64,000 nt of DNA from Harmothoe impar (GCA_947462335.1 OX381720.1:48596981-48660980), one strand, 5' to 3'; counted from the stretch's first letter, positions 36,442 to 49,022 are shown. A program made the numbers and translations. The notes: generated by a model not told the origin, from the letters alone.

Positions 36442-38012
36442 GTATTGGTCAGCTGGCCATGTATACATGGACATTTACAGAGTTGAGCAGGATGAGTAAT
36501 GATCCAAACACCACCCCCCCTCCCCACATACTAGACCCAGACTACCCCCCCCCCCCCCCCACATCCACACCTTAGATCCTCCCACACCTGGGTGAGAGTG
36601 ACTGGTCAGTCCCTGGCTCTGTGCCCAGTGCTCCATTGTCAGTGTGAGCGGCCAGTACGCTGGTCAGCCCCTGCTAACCCCCACCCATGTGTCTCTGTGT
36701 CTGCTTCAACTGGTCTCCTCCCAGAGATCTAGTTTGTCACCTGCTATAGTATAATACATGATGCAGCTTATACCATGTTGCCTATTGTCGCAAAGTTGTT
36801 AATACATGGCGGTAGATGGACTACTGCAAGGGTAGTTATGGCAGTTATACAAGAGGTAGGAATGCAGATTTAAGATATAGTGGTCAGTATTGTCAGCAGA
36901 TACAGGTAGAGATATGTACAATATATGAAATACATCAATGGATATGTGAGAAGCCCTGAGGCAATTTCTACCCCAACATAATTGCTTTTATCTTATCTTT
37001 ATCTACACAATAATGGGCTAGTTACATTTACGAACACATCCATGAATAGTTTGACGTATAAATGTGAGATATGACAGAATTTCCGTGCAGAATCTCAGCC
37101 TCTGTATGATAACTCAAAACTTAAACTAACATTTAGTATAGATCCTAGGCACGCTGATAATTTAATGCGATGCGTGGACAAAAAAGCTCTCCTATGTTAC
37201 AAAGGTGGAGGGTGACAATCCAACTATTCTACACATCTAGTGTTTGAAGATTTATGGCGAGCACGCCTAGCACCAGTTCAAATGGCCTACCCAAGGCTGC
37301 TGCTGGCCACAGGCCTTTCATTCCCAGTCCTGAGTCACACTACACCTCGCCAAGTCGCCTCTCCCGGACCTTTAACCCACCATGACTCAGCATCTTATAC
37401 AAGCAAGTCACGTAACGACACAAGATGGCGCCCGTCGCATTATAATCAACGTGCGGCGCCTAAAGGACATCCGGGCTTTTCGTCTATCTCGCAGCCTCTC
37501 GTGAGAGTAGACTTGGATTTGGGTGAAGTGTGATGGAATGAGAACAGGGAGGCTTGGGGGAATGAATGAATGCATGAGGCCTTATAGTATTGAGACGTCA
37601 TCCTGATTTAAGAAAGAAGCACAGAAAGAAAAGCAGAAAGAAAACGAGAGAAATAAAAACAGAAGAAAAGACATAAAGGATGCATGAATGAATGCATGAA
37701 TGAAAATAATGAATCCATGAATAAACAAATGGTCAAAAGTGGATGTTGGCCCAAGGCAATGGATGTGCTTAATGGCGGAGAACCACTAGTCAAACAAATC
37801 TCGGTAGTTGTGCGGGGGGGGGGGGGGGGGCTATAGGTTTTCTATAGAAATATCGAGTCCACTCAGGGATAGAACCTTTTCCCATCGTTAGTTTATGAAA
37901 AGGTAGATTGACTAAAGAGACATTTGACCTAATGCAAATACTGGAACATGATGATTGTTCATGGTTCTAGGCTGCTAGATCTGGTAACGGCCTGGTGCTA
38001 GATGCAGCCGTC
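36442..38012. other. No gene seen; two homopolymers and a purine-rich stretch
   Basis: C16 run at 36545-36560 and G17 run at 37814-37830. At 37556-37740 the plus strand is purine-rich with degenerate TGAA/ATGAATGA repeats. AAGATGGCGCC (YY1-like) lies near 37421 in a CpG-rich patch. Confidence 0.45.
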
Positions 38013-38373
38013 TTGCCTGCCTGCCTGCCTGCCTGATTGCCTGATTGCCTGCCTGATTGCCTGTCTGCCTGCCTGCCTGCCTGCTTGCTTGTCTGCCTGC
38101 CTGCCTGCTTTTCTGCCTGCCTGCCTGTCCGCTTGTCTGCCTGCCTGCCTGCTTGTCTGCCTGCCTGCCTGCTTTCCTGCTTGCCTGCCTGCTTGCCTGT
38201 CTGCCTGCCTGCTTGCCTTCTTACCTGCCTGCCTGCTGGCTTGCCTGCTTGCCTGCCTGCCTGCCTGCCTGCTTGACTGCCTGCCTTCCTGCCTACCTAC
38301 CTGCCTGCCGGCCTGCCTGCCTTCTTGCCTGCCTGCCTGCCTGCCTGCCTTCTTGCCTGCTTGTCTGACTGAT
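38013..38373 (+). repeat. TGCC tetranucleotide array, about 360 bp
   Basis: Imperfect (CTGC)n/(TGCC)n with TT and AT interruptions. The Cys/Leu/Pro/Ala-rich frames across it are by-products. Confidence 0.95.
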
Positions 38374-38439
38374 TGCTGCAGGGGCTGACATGTATGTCAC
38401 GAGCGGCGGGGTTTAATTGGCACGGCCCTTGATTTACGT

Positions 38440-38530
38440 CCACGAGGAAACGTTCCCCGAGGCCAGCGTTTCGGTCACGTGCGCCCGACGAGAGTGGCGG
38501 CCATTTTGGTTGTCTAGTCAGGGCCGCTGC
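38440..38530. promoter_or_regulatory. CpG-rich patch with YY1-like site
   Basis: TCACGTGCGCCCGACGAG is followed by GGCGGCCATTTTGG (38494-38507), which fits the YY1 element common just downstream of animal CpG promoters. No first exon was recognised. Confidence 0.3.
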
Positions 38531-38973
38531 AGATGTTGATGACAATAATAACGCCTGGGCCGTGCACGGGTGGAGGATAGTTGTGGAACATGGTTAGAGT
38601 GTGGGTGGCACTGGGTGGGATAATTGGCCGTTGATACGATCGCCAGGGTGTGGGTCAGACGCCCTAGACTGGTTAACTTGTCAGCAGACGACAACCAGGC
38701 AGCGTCCCTGCAGCATGTCAAACGCCGAGATGATTCTGGCGGGAAAAATCACTGCCACTCACACTACAACGAGAGGACTGCCGCCTAAAACATCCATGTT
38801 CCTACCTCCTCATTTTTGACAGAAAATGACAGGATTCGCAATGGATGTCACTTTGGAATCAGACATGTTATTTTGTTTGGATTGAGTGTAAAAAGAGTGG
38901 ATGAGTGAGTGGCATGGTGACGTGACGCTAAGGAGGCTTGGGGAAGTTAATGCACAAAGCCTGGTTCCAACCT

Positions 38974-38991
38974 GCACCGACAGGGGGCAGT
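38974..38991. promoter_or_regulatory. CTCF-like core
   Basis: GCACCGACAGGGGGCAGT, followed by GTCACGTGATG 8 bp on. Motif match only. Confidence 0.3.
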
Positions 38992-38999
38992 CAGGCGGG

Positions 39000-40435
39000 T
39001 CACGTGATGTGGTAGCAGACGACATTTAACCATAATGAGTCAAAGTCACAGAGAAATCTGTGTTAACCACAGGGAATTCTGTCGTCATTTTGTATGACTG
39101 TCCTTGACATATAACTGACAACTTTCTGGTCTAGACAGGTCCCCCCAGAGACTGTGCTTATTAGTGAGAGTAGCTCACATGACCATTTCAACATGTCCCT
39201 AGTCTGCTAGTTACAGAAATACAATGCTAGTATAGCAGCGATTTTGTACAATACAATTATTATTTGAAGTTTGCTAACCAAAATAATCTGCACTAAGTGG
39301 TAGCGGCTTCAGCCTCAAAATACTACAAAAAATGATAAAGCGCTATTAGGGACATTTTTTTCTGAAGAATGTCCAAGTCATGTTAATTGGGGTACTATCA
39401 AAAAGATTAGAAACAAATGCTGTTGTGCTTTCATATTATTTTACAATTCTGACATGTCAAGAGCAGGACCTAACTAAAAGTGCCCCGCCCTCCCGCCATG
39501 ATACCCCCCTCTACTGCCTGTTTATTAATGCAGTACTAACTCCACACGACTCCTCCAGTGCAGTTGGATCACCGTTAGACCACTCCTCCTGCCCATCAGG
39601 CTCAGACACACTCCCCATTTTTTACACTCAAGCAATTAATCGCAAGTTGTAATTGAAAAAGAAAAGTATTTACAATGGCTGTTGCATGGGGGTGGAGTAT
39701 AGCGTACGGCTATATAATGTGCAATAATGTGGTCATTAGGGAGTCCCCTCATAAAAGGCATGTTATAAGGCTAGCGGTCTGGGGTGATTACATTCTAATG
39801 GAGGGGCCTAAGCCTGCCGACAGTAAGCGGTTTGCCAGTCAAATCGCAGCCACGCTCAACAATCCATCACTTCGGTCAATATCACAACCATCTCCATGAA
39901 TAACCAATTCTAAAACACCCCTCTCCAGCTGATTCTTTTTAACGCTGCTGGTGGTTGGATGGTTGGATATGGGAGGGTGGTGGCGGGGAGAGGGGGGCTT
40001 TATTATTTTTTTAGTGCTGGTAATGAATCTTGGAATGTAACCACACATCTTCAGACAGCCTCCCCAGGGCTCTGTTGCCCAACCATGGTTTACTCTGATA
40101 AAAAGAGCTTAACATCCGCAGCATTGCTCAATGTCGACTCACACTGGTTCATGCTATAGTGTCTACAAGGGTAGATATATAGCTCAGGACTGCAGACTCT
40201 AAACAAGATAATTTATGATTTATTCTAGCCTTGATTATAAGATGATACCAACCAAGCTATAATCTTTCATGATTATTAAATTATGGCTCCTTCCACCACA
40301 TACAGGCACACACTCTGGATGTAAACAATTATTTGTCTGAGATGTAGAAATATTACTCTCTCTTATTATGTACCAGACATAAACCGCAGGGGTCCAGGAG
40401 CATCTACAACTTTGGAAGTGTGTGTGTGTGGTGGT
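39000..40435. other. No gene seen
   Basis: Mixed unique sequence. No array, inverted repeat or supported exon found. Confidence 0.4.
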
Positions 40436-40450
40436 GGGGGGGGGGGGGGG
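40436..40450 (+). repeat. Poly(G) tract, 15 G, in GT/GGT context
   Basis: Preceded by GTGTGTGTGTGGTGG and followed by TGGTGGTGGTG. Confidence 0.9.
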
Positions 40451-40810
40451 TGGTGGTGGTGTTGAGCAACTCATGCACAGTGTGGAGGAACAGCTCACTC
40501 CATGGTGAAAGCCTCATGATAAAATCACCCTCAAACACGCCACTCCCCACCCCCTGTAGGGCCCTACCCCCTCTACCACTCTGCTGTGTCGAGGACAGGA
40601 GGACTAGAATGGGAATATTTTATCTAAAGAGGAGACACATTGGTTTTAATTACTGCCCACTCCGGGGGCCGCAGACAGCACAAAATGTAATGAGTGTTCA
40701 GTAATTAGGATATGTCACCAGTAGTAAAGGGGGTGGTGCTGGTGGTAGTAGGTGAGGATATGTTAGCAGGGAGGATGGTGCTAGTTTTAGTTGGTGTACA
40801 CTGATATTCC

Positions 40811-41000
40811 TAGGCTCCCTATGCGACCAATCCCTCAGTCACTAGTACCTAACCTAGTTAGTCATTTTTTTGGCTCCCTATACGATGAACCTAGGTTAGC
40901 CACTACTGACTGACCCCTCGGTCATTATTGAACCTTTCCATTGTGACTAACACACCTGTGACGAACCTAGGATAGATAGTCAGTACTGACTAATCCTTTC
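40811..41000. repeat. Degenerate repeat of AACCTAGGTTAG / TACTGACTGACC motifs
   Basis: GGCTCCCTATACGA, AACCTAGGTTAG and CAGTACTGACT recur about three times in order with variable spacing. AACCTAGGTT is itself palindromic. Confidence 0.5.
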
Positions 41001-41020
41001 AACCTATGAATTTTCAGTGT

Positions 41021-41156
41021 AGGATATGGCAGCACAGTGGCTGGTGCAGGATATGGCAGCACAGTGGCTGGTGCTGGTTGGTTCAGGATATGGCAGCACA
41101 GTGGCTGGTGCTGGTTGGTTCAGGATATGTCAGCACAGTGGCTAGTGCTGGGGATG
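41021..41156 (+). repeat. Short tandem repeat, 26-37 bp unit, four copies
   Basis: AGGATATGGCAGCACAGTGG recurs four times. The spacer is GCTGGTGC, or GCTGGTGCTGGTTGGTTC in the longer form. Confidence 0.85.
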
Positions 41157-41989
41157 GTAAGTGCTCTGGCTGAGGGGTAAGACAGCCCTGAGGGGTAGTG
41201 GTCTTGGTTGTGTCATGACATTAGCCTGCTTTTCCAAATCGGCGGATAGGGTCATAACAACCACACTACACAGAGTGTACTACCAGTGGTTTGTCGTGGC
41301 TCTACCTGCGGATTGGACTCTCGACCCGCGATCAGCACCTCCAAATTGGCTGACAAAATTTGGCCCTCCAAGACACAGTCACTTTTGCACTGCAGGCAGT
41401 CCTTAAAAAGCTAGGCTAACCTTAACAACCTAAGATATCTAAACTGGCCTAGCATAGCCTATGCTGTTTCACCAGTGTTCACTGTATAACCAATGCCTTG
41501 TCCAGGTCATCCAATTAGAGACCACTGCTTGAAACTTGAAACTTGAACTTTAATGCTCCATTATACTCAACAGTTTATTCAACAAATCTCCCATACAGCA
41601 AATAATACATGTATATTATAGCTATTGCAGTATTATCTAACCCAATTTGCATTCTTCAAGTGGTCCTCTCACCATGCTCGTTAGTGGGTAGGACAGAGGC
41701 TGTTAAAGATCCTTCTCTCGATCATCTTACTACTTTGGTTTAAACAAAGATGTAACCAGCATGGATATTGGTCTACTGCTGAAAGCATATTGGTCAGATG
41801 TTGTGTTTTGAGTACAAAAGGGCCTGGAGTACCTGGATACGGAAATGGTGGGCTGGAGAGAAGGGAACCCTCCCCTCATTCCCCTCCCAGAGCCCACTCC
41901 GCTCCAACGAGTGTTTGGCCGAGTCCTAATGAGCTTTAAAGAGCGAGTCAATACGAGCAAAAGTGAACGAGCTCACGCGAGCAGAACGT
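41157..41989. other. No gene seen; weak tRNA-like boxes
   Basis: TGGCTGAGGGGTAAGAC at 41167 resembles a polymerase III A box and CTCTCGACCC near 41317 a poor B box. They are too far apart for a tRNA. Possibly an old SINE. Confidence 0.3.
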
Positions 41990-42238
41990 TTACTTTAAGG
42001 GCCGCATATTGTTTTAATCTACTATTCCCTTTGCCGTCATGATGCATGGATGTACCTCTCGTTAGTAATTCACCAAGGCTGGATTCAATGCCAACCATAC
42101 ACGGTTGATACTCTCCCGAAGGGTCGGCATGATGCATGGATGCAACACTCGCGAGTCTACTCGCAAGGGCTGCATTAATGCATCGTGGCTACCCCAGACA
42201 TAGGGTAATAAAGCACTATGTGGCCCTTAAAGGGTTAA
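41990..42238. mobile_element. TTAA palindromic MITE, full-length copy
   Basis: Left end TTACTTTAAGGGCCGCATA is mutated. The right end, TAAAGCACTATGTGGCCC then TTAAAGGGTTAA, is the best consensus-like terminus in the window. The bridge, CGGTTGATACTCTCCC then GGGTCGGC, is intact. Confidence 0.87.
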
Positions 42239-42266
42239 TTTCTGGGAGGGCCGTGCACAATGCGTG

Positions 42267-42687
42267 GAGCAGCTCGTGGGTAGCTCACGACTGCTGGCGG
42301 CTGATTGTAAACCCGGCGGGGGATTATCAGAATATTGCTCATCCCCAGAGAGCCCCTCCTCCTCGTGTCTAATAGAAATTATACAGGAGTAAGGAAGTCT
42401 GGTCAGCAAGAGTGTAATCGGTTAGGCTGTCCCGTAAAACCAGACTTCGTCCGAGCAGTTCGGAACTGCTCAAAACCAGCGCGGAACTACCACAAGATTT
42501 GTTTTAATGTTTGGAAGGAACTGCTCGGAGCAGTAATACTCGGGGATCTTCGGGAATTATTCGGAACTGTTCGGGATCACAATGAGGCGTTAGAAAGAAT
42601 TCATCTAGAGGCTATGTATTTGGCTTTTCCACTTTTTGAGAGCTCTGTGTGTTCTGTTGGAATTGCTGGAGACGGGCTGAGCAGCTC
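42267..42687. repeat. GAGCAGCTC / GAGCAGTTC palindrome cluster
   Basis: GAGCAGCTC at 42267-42275 and 42679-42687. Between them lie the 19 bp perfect palindrome GAGCAGTTCGGAACTGCTC (42453-42471) and ACTGCTCGGAGCAGT (42520-42534). TTCGGGA and TTCGGAACTG variants follow to about 42575. Confidence 0.7.
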
Positions 42688-42838
42688 GGTTGTCTGCAGT
42701 GTATAGACTGTGACGGTATCACGGAGCGCCACCCGGTAAGGGAGGGCCCCAGACACTACTTGGGACACGACACAATCATGTCAGAAACCCTGCCTGACTG
42801 CTGCCTGGTGGGAAATACACCACACATGCTGAAGTGAC

Positions 42839-43042
42839 GCACCCTTTAAGGACCGCAGAGTGCACTAGTATGAGCTATGCCCTTGGTCATCATGAAGCAT
42901 GAATGCAACCCTTGGGAGTAGACTCACCAGGGTTAAATCAATGCATTATAACATCACTTACAGATTTAAACACTCCCAAAAGAGTCTGCATGATGCATGA
43001 AAACAGTCTTGGTGAGTCGACTATACAACCCTTAGGTGGTTA
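42839..43042. mobile_element. TTAA palindromic MITE, shortened on the right
   Basis: Starts CACCCTTTAAGGACCGCAGAG. The second hairpin is cut after GGTGAGTCGACT and followed by CCCTTAGGTGGTTAA. Confidence 0.8.
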
Positions 43043-43267
43043 ACAGTGGTCAACAAAAAGGCTACCAGCACCCCAACATGGACAGCAGGGTTTGTGGGTG
43101 TGGGTACCCCTCTAGTGCCTTCCCATGCATGTCCCCAGATTGGTGAGAACATTGGTGACTGTGACACAAGTTGAAACATGTAATGTGATTTCATGAAAGT
43201 CTTTTGGGAATACAATTATGAGCAGCCACGTAGAAAGGATACTCCGCATCATGCCATCCCTTGTATT

Positions 43268-43353
43268 AACCCTGTAGGGTACTCATAGTTAGCATCACTA
43301 TGATACGTCTTGGCTGTATTTATGCATCATGAAGACTAAAGGCATAATATACT
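43268..43353. mobile_element. TTAA MITE, internally deleted copy
   Basis: TTAACCCTGTAGGGTACTCAT at left, then TTATGCATCATGAAGACTAA and GGCATAATA from the right half. The middle is missing. Confidence 0.6.
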
Positions 43354-43704
43354 TATGCTCTCTGCCGCCATAATAATATCCACAGACATCCTCTTACAAA
43401 TATCATTGTCAGATTGTTCATGCATATACAAGCCAACTGATGGGATCAAGGCTAATAATTCCACACAACAAAGCCAAGGGGATAAAAACTCTGAATATGG
43501 AAAGCCAAATCTGCATCCTATTGTAGCGTTGTTTTTGCTGATTGAGATATGGAGGGAGGCAGTAAGGTGGCATATATATGGAGCCGTATAGTGTGTATGT
43601 ACATTGTATTTGACAAGCTCACATCCAACAATCACTCATAGCCCCGAGCGGCGTAATCATCCACCTCCCTGTCAGACCAATACTCCTACACCAGTTCAAG
43701 CCAA

Positions 43705-44089
43705 TACCGTATACTAGCTCTTAAACAGCCAGGTCCTCAGATAAACACTGGTATTGAATAAGCGCCGGGGTAGAATCCCAAACTAACAACTAATGACAGC
43801 AAAGGGACTTTAAATTCACCAAAATGGCCACCTTTTGTGCTCCATTCAAGAAATCAATTCTTTAAGCCCTGGCCAATATTACACCCAGGGATATTTATGT
43901 GGTGTACGGACAATGAAGCTGGTTGGTTTTCAGGGTTGTAGAATTTGTTGAATGGTTTGCACTGAAATCGTATGTAAAATCATGTACTAGAACCTTATCG
44001 CGAATAAGCACCGGTTTCGTAAACGCGGCAGGGATAGAGTGATATTGAAATAAATAAGCGCCTGAACACTTAAAAGAGCTAATACGGTA
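43705..44089. mobile_element. TIR element with TACCGTAT / GGCGCTTATT ends
   Basis: The left end TACCGTATACTAGCTCTTAA matches, on the minus strand, the right end TACCGTATTAGCTCTTTTAA. Similarity continues inward. AATAAGCGCC-type motifs occur three times (43758, about 44012 and 44053). A TA duplication at the borders is possible. About 385 bp with no coding capacity, so it is a MITE of unassigned superfamily. Confidence 0.6.
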
Positions 44090-46202
44090 ATCTGATAGCG
44101 ACTACTCCTCACCAATGACATGTTGAATGATGCATGGCTACCGACACTTTGTTCAACCTCCTCCTTGTGCTAATGTTATATTCATACATCTTTTATTCTA
44201 GCTTCTTTCTCCCCCTTTTTCTCCTACCTTTGCTTATCCCGAGGGGTTCCCAGGCGTTTTTCTAAATGATTTGCTCTACTCGCTGCTCAGAATCATACAT
44301 CAATTATGCTAGTCTCTTTTTTATCACGTAATCGCTGACACGTTAAGGGAACGTGATTATGTTAATTATGCTGGTCGCCGGATGCTAATGAGACAATAAA
44401 ATGGTGATATTTACTCAGACAAATGAGAATGCCCCCCTCTGTCCCCCCTCCCCCCATCCCCGACCAAACCCCACCACCTAGATCCGCTCGGATACAGAAC
44501 AAGGCACGGGTCCTGAATTGAATTTGAATTGAATTAAATTTGACACGTTTTTATTTTGCTGAATCAATAACCATAGCATTTATACACAGTCACATGTGTT
44601 TCCATTGAACATCAAAAGTTATATTCGTTTCCATAGAACAACAGATAATGCTATACGGATCTGCCACCCTTCCTGCGTGATTCATCTTATATAAATCAAT
44701 CTTCTGAAAGATGAATCAGTATATGTTCGCTAAGACCATGCTTTATAAAACTTAACCTACATTTGCTCTTGATCCTTATAATTCAGCTTATATATTTTCT
44801 TACTATCCTAGTTATGCTAGTTTTGGAGGACCCTTACGAATTTCACCCATTGAAGAAAATACATGGTAAAATACCTTTTCTGAGATCTTACCGCCCATGG
44901 ATAATATCTAATCGCCACCAATATGATGTAATATAGAGTACTGAGGTATGGAACACATCTAAGTAGAACATCTTAGAAATTGGGACATTTTAAAACTTTC
45001 CTTAAACAACCGACTGTATGCAGCTGCTCCTGTCTAGACCTTCTATGCCTGCAGTGGTAAACCCTGACAGAGGCATTGTGAGATTCTAGACTCTGCCTAC
45101 ATCCTGATTCAACGTCAACAGCCCCAGTAGCCGCCCCTGGCGCACACCCACCCAGGGAGTGTCCCCCACTGGAGAGCTACATACTGCCTCCCTCTTATTC
45201 CACTGTCCATTACACAACTTGTAAATGGAAAATCCCAGAGGAACAAGCCCTGGAAGCAGATATCTAATCATCTACCAGTGCCAGAGTCAATAATAACCTA
45301 ATAGAGATCGGCCGCAGCTTTCTTAGCGCCTGCCCAGACCTAATTCACTGAGTCTTTAACTGGGTCTTTCAGACTGCGCCGCCATGTTTGATCTCTGGCA
45401 AGTAGGCCGTTCAGGAATTCACCAAAGACTTCTGAGACTGGCCGCCTCGCCAACATTAGGGCTGGGCTGTTCAGCCGACCAGGGGGGCAATATTGAATCA
45501 TGGTGAACATATTATTCACACTGCATAAAGCACTGTTATAATTCAAAGGCATCTTCATCTCTTCATCGTGTGCCATGACGGAAAGAGACAACAGTGGAAT
45601 GGCCACACTTACGGCTGGCATTTAAAATACATGAGAAGTGCAATTGCCGGAGTAAATCTTCAGTTGGGATTGCAGTGTTCCAGCCAGAGTTGTACAGAAT
45701 CAATTACATGCACAGTGAAACACAAACCTGTCATGGTTTAACTTTTAATCAATCATCTGGTATTACATTGTGGCATAAATATGACCAAATGAAGAACATC
45801 AGGTCTAATATTGGAAAGGGACTTCCCCATTTAGGCAGTTATTTTTTAAAGATTTATAAGACATCATCTGACAAATGGCAGCAAAGTACCACCGAATTGG
45901 ACAGCCTCTGTTCAATTCATGAAGGAATATTGAAATGGAACTGTCCCTAATTGGAGATTATAGGGGTGATGTCATACGATATTATTGAGCACGTGTAATG
46001 ATCTATCCGCATGGAGGTTGTTACATCCTCCCGTTGTAGACTATAGGTAATAGGAGCAATACATGCACACATATACTGGAGATATCATAATGAGGTATGC
46101 TCCTGATACAGGACTGTTGCATGAATACAGATACCCTACAGGCGTTGCTACTTGTTGTGGTTTATCACCCTATCAGTGATCATTAGTCAAAGAGAAGAGT
46201 AT
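44090..46202. other. No gene seen; homeodomain-type AT motifs and a CTCF-like core
   Basis: ATCACGT (44323) faces ACGTGAT (44351) beside TTAATTATGC and GCTAATGAGACAATAAAATG, an enhancer-like composition. AGTAGCCGCCCCTGGCGC at 45126-45143 resembles a reversed CTCF core. Frames at 45.3-45.9 kb have no recognisable motif. Confidence 0.35.
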
Positions 46203-46286
46203 ATGCCCTTTAAGCACCGCATAGTGCTTTGATATAATATGCTCCTTGTCATCATGATGCATGAATGTAGGGTTGATGCACTCCCT
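46203..46286. mobile_element. TTAA MITE, left part only
   Basis: ATGCCCTTTAAGCACCGCATAGTGCTTT, in the usual order, then ATGATGCATGAATG, jumping straight to GGGTTGATGCACTCCC. The left hairpin has lost its second arm. Confidence 0.65.
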
Positions 46287-47394
46287 CTCACTTCATAATT
46301 TATGTCAATCAGAAAGTTGAAATACAAAGTACTATGTGAAAATTCTAATGACATACAAAAGTGAAGGATGGTTATAAGGTGATCCCTGTGGGCTTTAGCC
46401 CAGGCAACTGGACATAGTATCCAGGGGAATGCAAATCAAACTTGCCTCGCAAATTTCCTAAAGCTTTTCTAAGACTTACTTAAAGATACAGAGAAACAGA
46501 AGTGAGCACTCAGAGTTATATGCCACCAATGAGTATAGTCAAAGCACCTGTGCTTACCCTGGGGTGTTTGCTTGCTGTTTACCTTGGAAATGGAAAAACA
46601 ACAATGTGCCCAAAATGACAATACTATTTCAAGTATTCAGATAAACAGGAAATTTCATAAAAATCCCATTTGCAAGGCGTGTGCTGCTACATGTGTTTTG
46701 AATCAATTCCCCGTACAATATCTACTGTTACCAACGCTGTAGTCAGAGGGGAGAGATAGAAACTGTCCCCTAAACTCTATAGAAGTGGCACCCAGGACAC
46801 TTGTGGTGTGGGTTATACACTGGGGTGTTGGACAAGGAGAGCTAGAGCTAGAGAAATAGAAATAAACTACAGCATTTTCAACAAAAACAGGGAGTTATTT
46901 CTTGATATGGACAGTGTGGGCTAGAATATTTATTTTAGCAGTACCTCAGACCTTTATTGCACGTCTAAAATACGTCTAAGATGCGTAAAAAGGCTCATAG
47001 ATACTGGAAACTCCCTCTAGCCAAAGCATGTCTCTAATATGACCCACAGAATGCGCTCATGCCCTGTGCTTTGCTGAGGAAGGATGGGGCAGCTGAAACG
47101 CACCAGGGTTGTCAGTGCCAAAGGCCCTTTGCATGTGAGTCGGTGAGCAAGAGACAAGGCGGGGAGCTGCTCAGTCCGACTTATCCTGCAGCGGGCCTAT
47201 ACAGGCCGCGCCAGGAGCAACTCGCGTTATTGATGACCCCTAAGAACACAGGACTTTGCTTTCATTCCATCAACTGTCGGTCACCGGTGGCTTCCCCTAT
47301 TGAGGCCCACAGCAGCTCAAGGGGCGGCAAGCACAGGAGGGGGAGGTGAAGGTGGGGGAGGGGCAGGAAGTAACAGCAAAGACTGGAGACTGCC
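46287..47394. other. No gene seen
   Basis: Unique sequence. One GAGCTGCTC palindrome at 47164-47172, with a near-match AGCAACTCGCG 45 bp on. Confidence 0.35.
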
Positions 47395-47712
47395 TTGACC
47401 CTTTAAGGGCCTCACAGTTGTTGTATCTGCTATACACTTGGTGCTCCTGATGCACGAATGCACCCCTGCATAGTGGATATCTCACCACTCCTGCATCCTG
47501 CCGACCCTACACTCCCTTAAATATTAGATGGACGCAGCCCTGGCGAGTATAGACTCCATGCATCATGACGACAAAGAAAATCACACCTTAAAGTGGCATA
47601 ATCACCAAGCGCATCCCACCGACATTTCTAATACTGTTCTAGTCTACTATGTATTTGGGTGCGAGTGGTGAGAATGCCCCTTTAAAGCATTATGTGGTCC
47701 TTAAAGGGTTAA
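47395..47712. mobile_element. TTAA palindromic MITE with extra sequence on the right
   Basis: Left end TTGACCCTTTAAGGGCCTCA. Right end AAAGCATTATGTGGTCC then TTAAAGGGTTAA. Roughly 90 bp between CACACCTTAAAGTGGC and the right terminus is not part of the consensus and may be an insertion. Confidence 0.8.
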
Positions 47713-48084
47713 GGTAAAGGAGACCGCTGAGTATATATAATAACGACTGTAAGTGAATCGCAGTAGGTCACGAAGTGCTTTTCAAAGGGGAAGCTACTCA
47801 GAATAAACGGTACAACAAAAGCATGTCCCTAAAGGTCAAAGAGAAGGACGGGATAGGGCTATGTGGCTGGCCCTGGATGGGACTGGTCATGCCATGACAG
47901 GATCCAGATCTTTACATCACCTCTCTAAGCTTAATCCTGTCTCTGGCACTATAACCTGTTACATATCTCGTCTCAACACCCTAAACCTTAAAAACCATGC
48001 ACGGATAGGCCGTTATCATGATTGAATATACATACGTTTCTGTGGTGACATCCAGCGTGAGGTCTCAAAATCTCCCCTGTACCA

Positions 48085-48098
48085 CCCCCCCCCCCCCC
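48085..48098 (-). repeat. Poly(C) tract, 14 C
   Basis: Uninterrupted C run in a C-rich stretch. Confidence 0.9.
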
Positions 48099-48823
48099 GC
48101 CCTCCTCACTCCCCACCAATACACATTTAACATGATGTTCTAGGTACCCCTGTGTATTCGGAACCCTTAGGAGATGACCTCCTGAACAGGTTAAGGGTCT
48201 ATAGAAGTGACTTCAAACTTAACTATAGAGGAGTACAGTACGGGTTGTACAGATATTATGATGACTGCACAAAGGCACACACAGGATACCATAGTAAGGT
48301 AGCAATACGGGTTCTCTGTGTTGCTGCTAGTATATAATGGTAGTAATGTGGAAGTATTGTAGTATCAATAAGGGTATTACCAAGGACTTGAAAGACACAT
48401 CTCAATGTTACTACTGAGGTGGTTATTGGTACTAGTGACAAGAGTATTGAGTATTCCAGTATATATGTAAGGAACTGTACCAGAGAGGGTGAGGGCAGAC
48501 ACTTGGCCCTGTTCCAGCCAATTGCATGTCCCCAGTGTTGCAGCCCACTGGAGCAAATGCCATCGACTCCAGGGTGGCTGTTCGCAGCAGGCCAGTGCTT
48601 AACACTAGGCCGGATACGTCTGGTTGGATCACCAGCAGTACGGAAATGGGAGTAAGGGGGTACTGAGGGATACAGTGGGTTGGATCGCTTCTCCAGGGTC
48701 TTAATCTTCACGCTGAGTATCCGCCCTTGATATTGTGTAACCCTGGACTGTGCACATTGTGTGAACTCTCGTCCCCTGGTATTAGATCATCTCATTACTC
48801 TACCACCACCCCACTCTTCTCAT

Positions 48824-49022
48824 TTAACCCTTTAAGGGTAACATAGTGCTTTAATAACGCAGAATGCCCTTTTTGCCGTCATGGTAGCTAAATGCAGCTC
48901 TGGTGTGTAGCTCTCCAAGGCTGCATGCATGCACCATAATGACATGTGGAGTGGATGCCCTTCTGAGGAGTTAGCATGATGCACTACATGATTGCATTCG
49001 GGCATCATGAATCCTTAATTTA
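48824..49022. mobile_element. TTAA palindromic MITE, right end weak
   Basis: TTAACCCTTTAAGGGTAACAT and AGTGCTTTAATAACG at left are close to consensus. The right half ends in GGGCATCATGAATCC then TTAATTTAA, with no clear terminal repeat. Confidence 0.75.

Noticed and set aside
38002..38388. Cys/Leu/Pro/Ala frames in three plus-strand registers
   Set aside because: By-products of the TGCC tetranucleotide array.
41167..41330. tRNA-like A and B boxes
   Set aside because: Separated by about 150 bp, B box imperfect and no cloverleaf; at most an old SINE.
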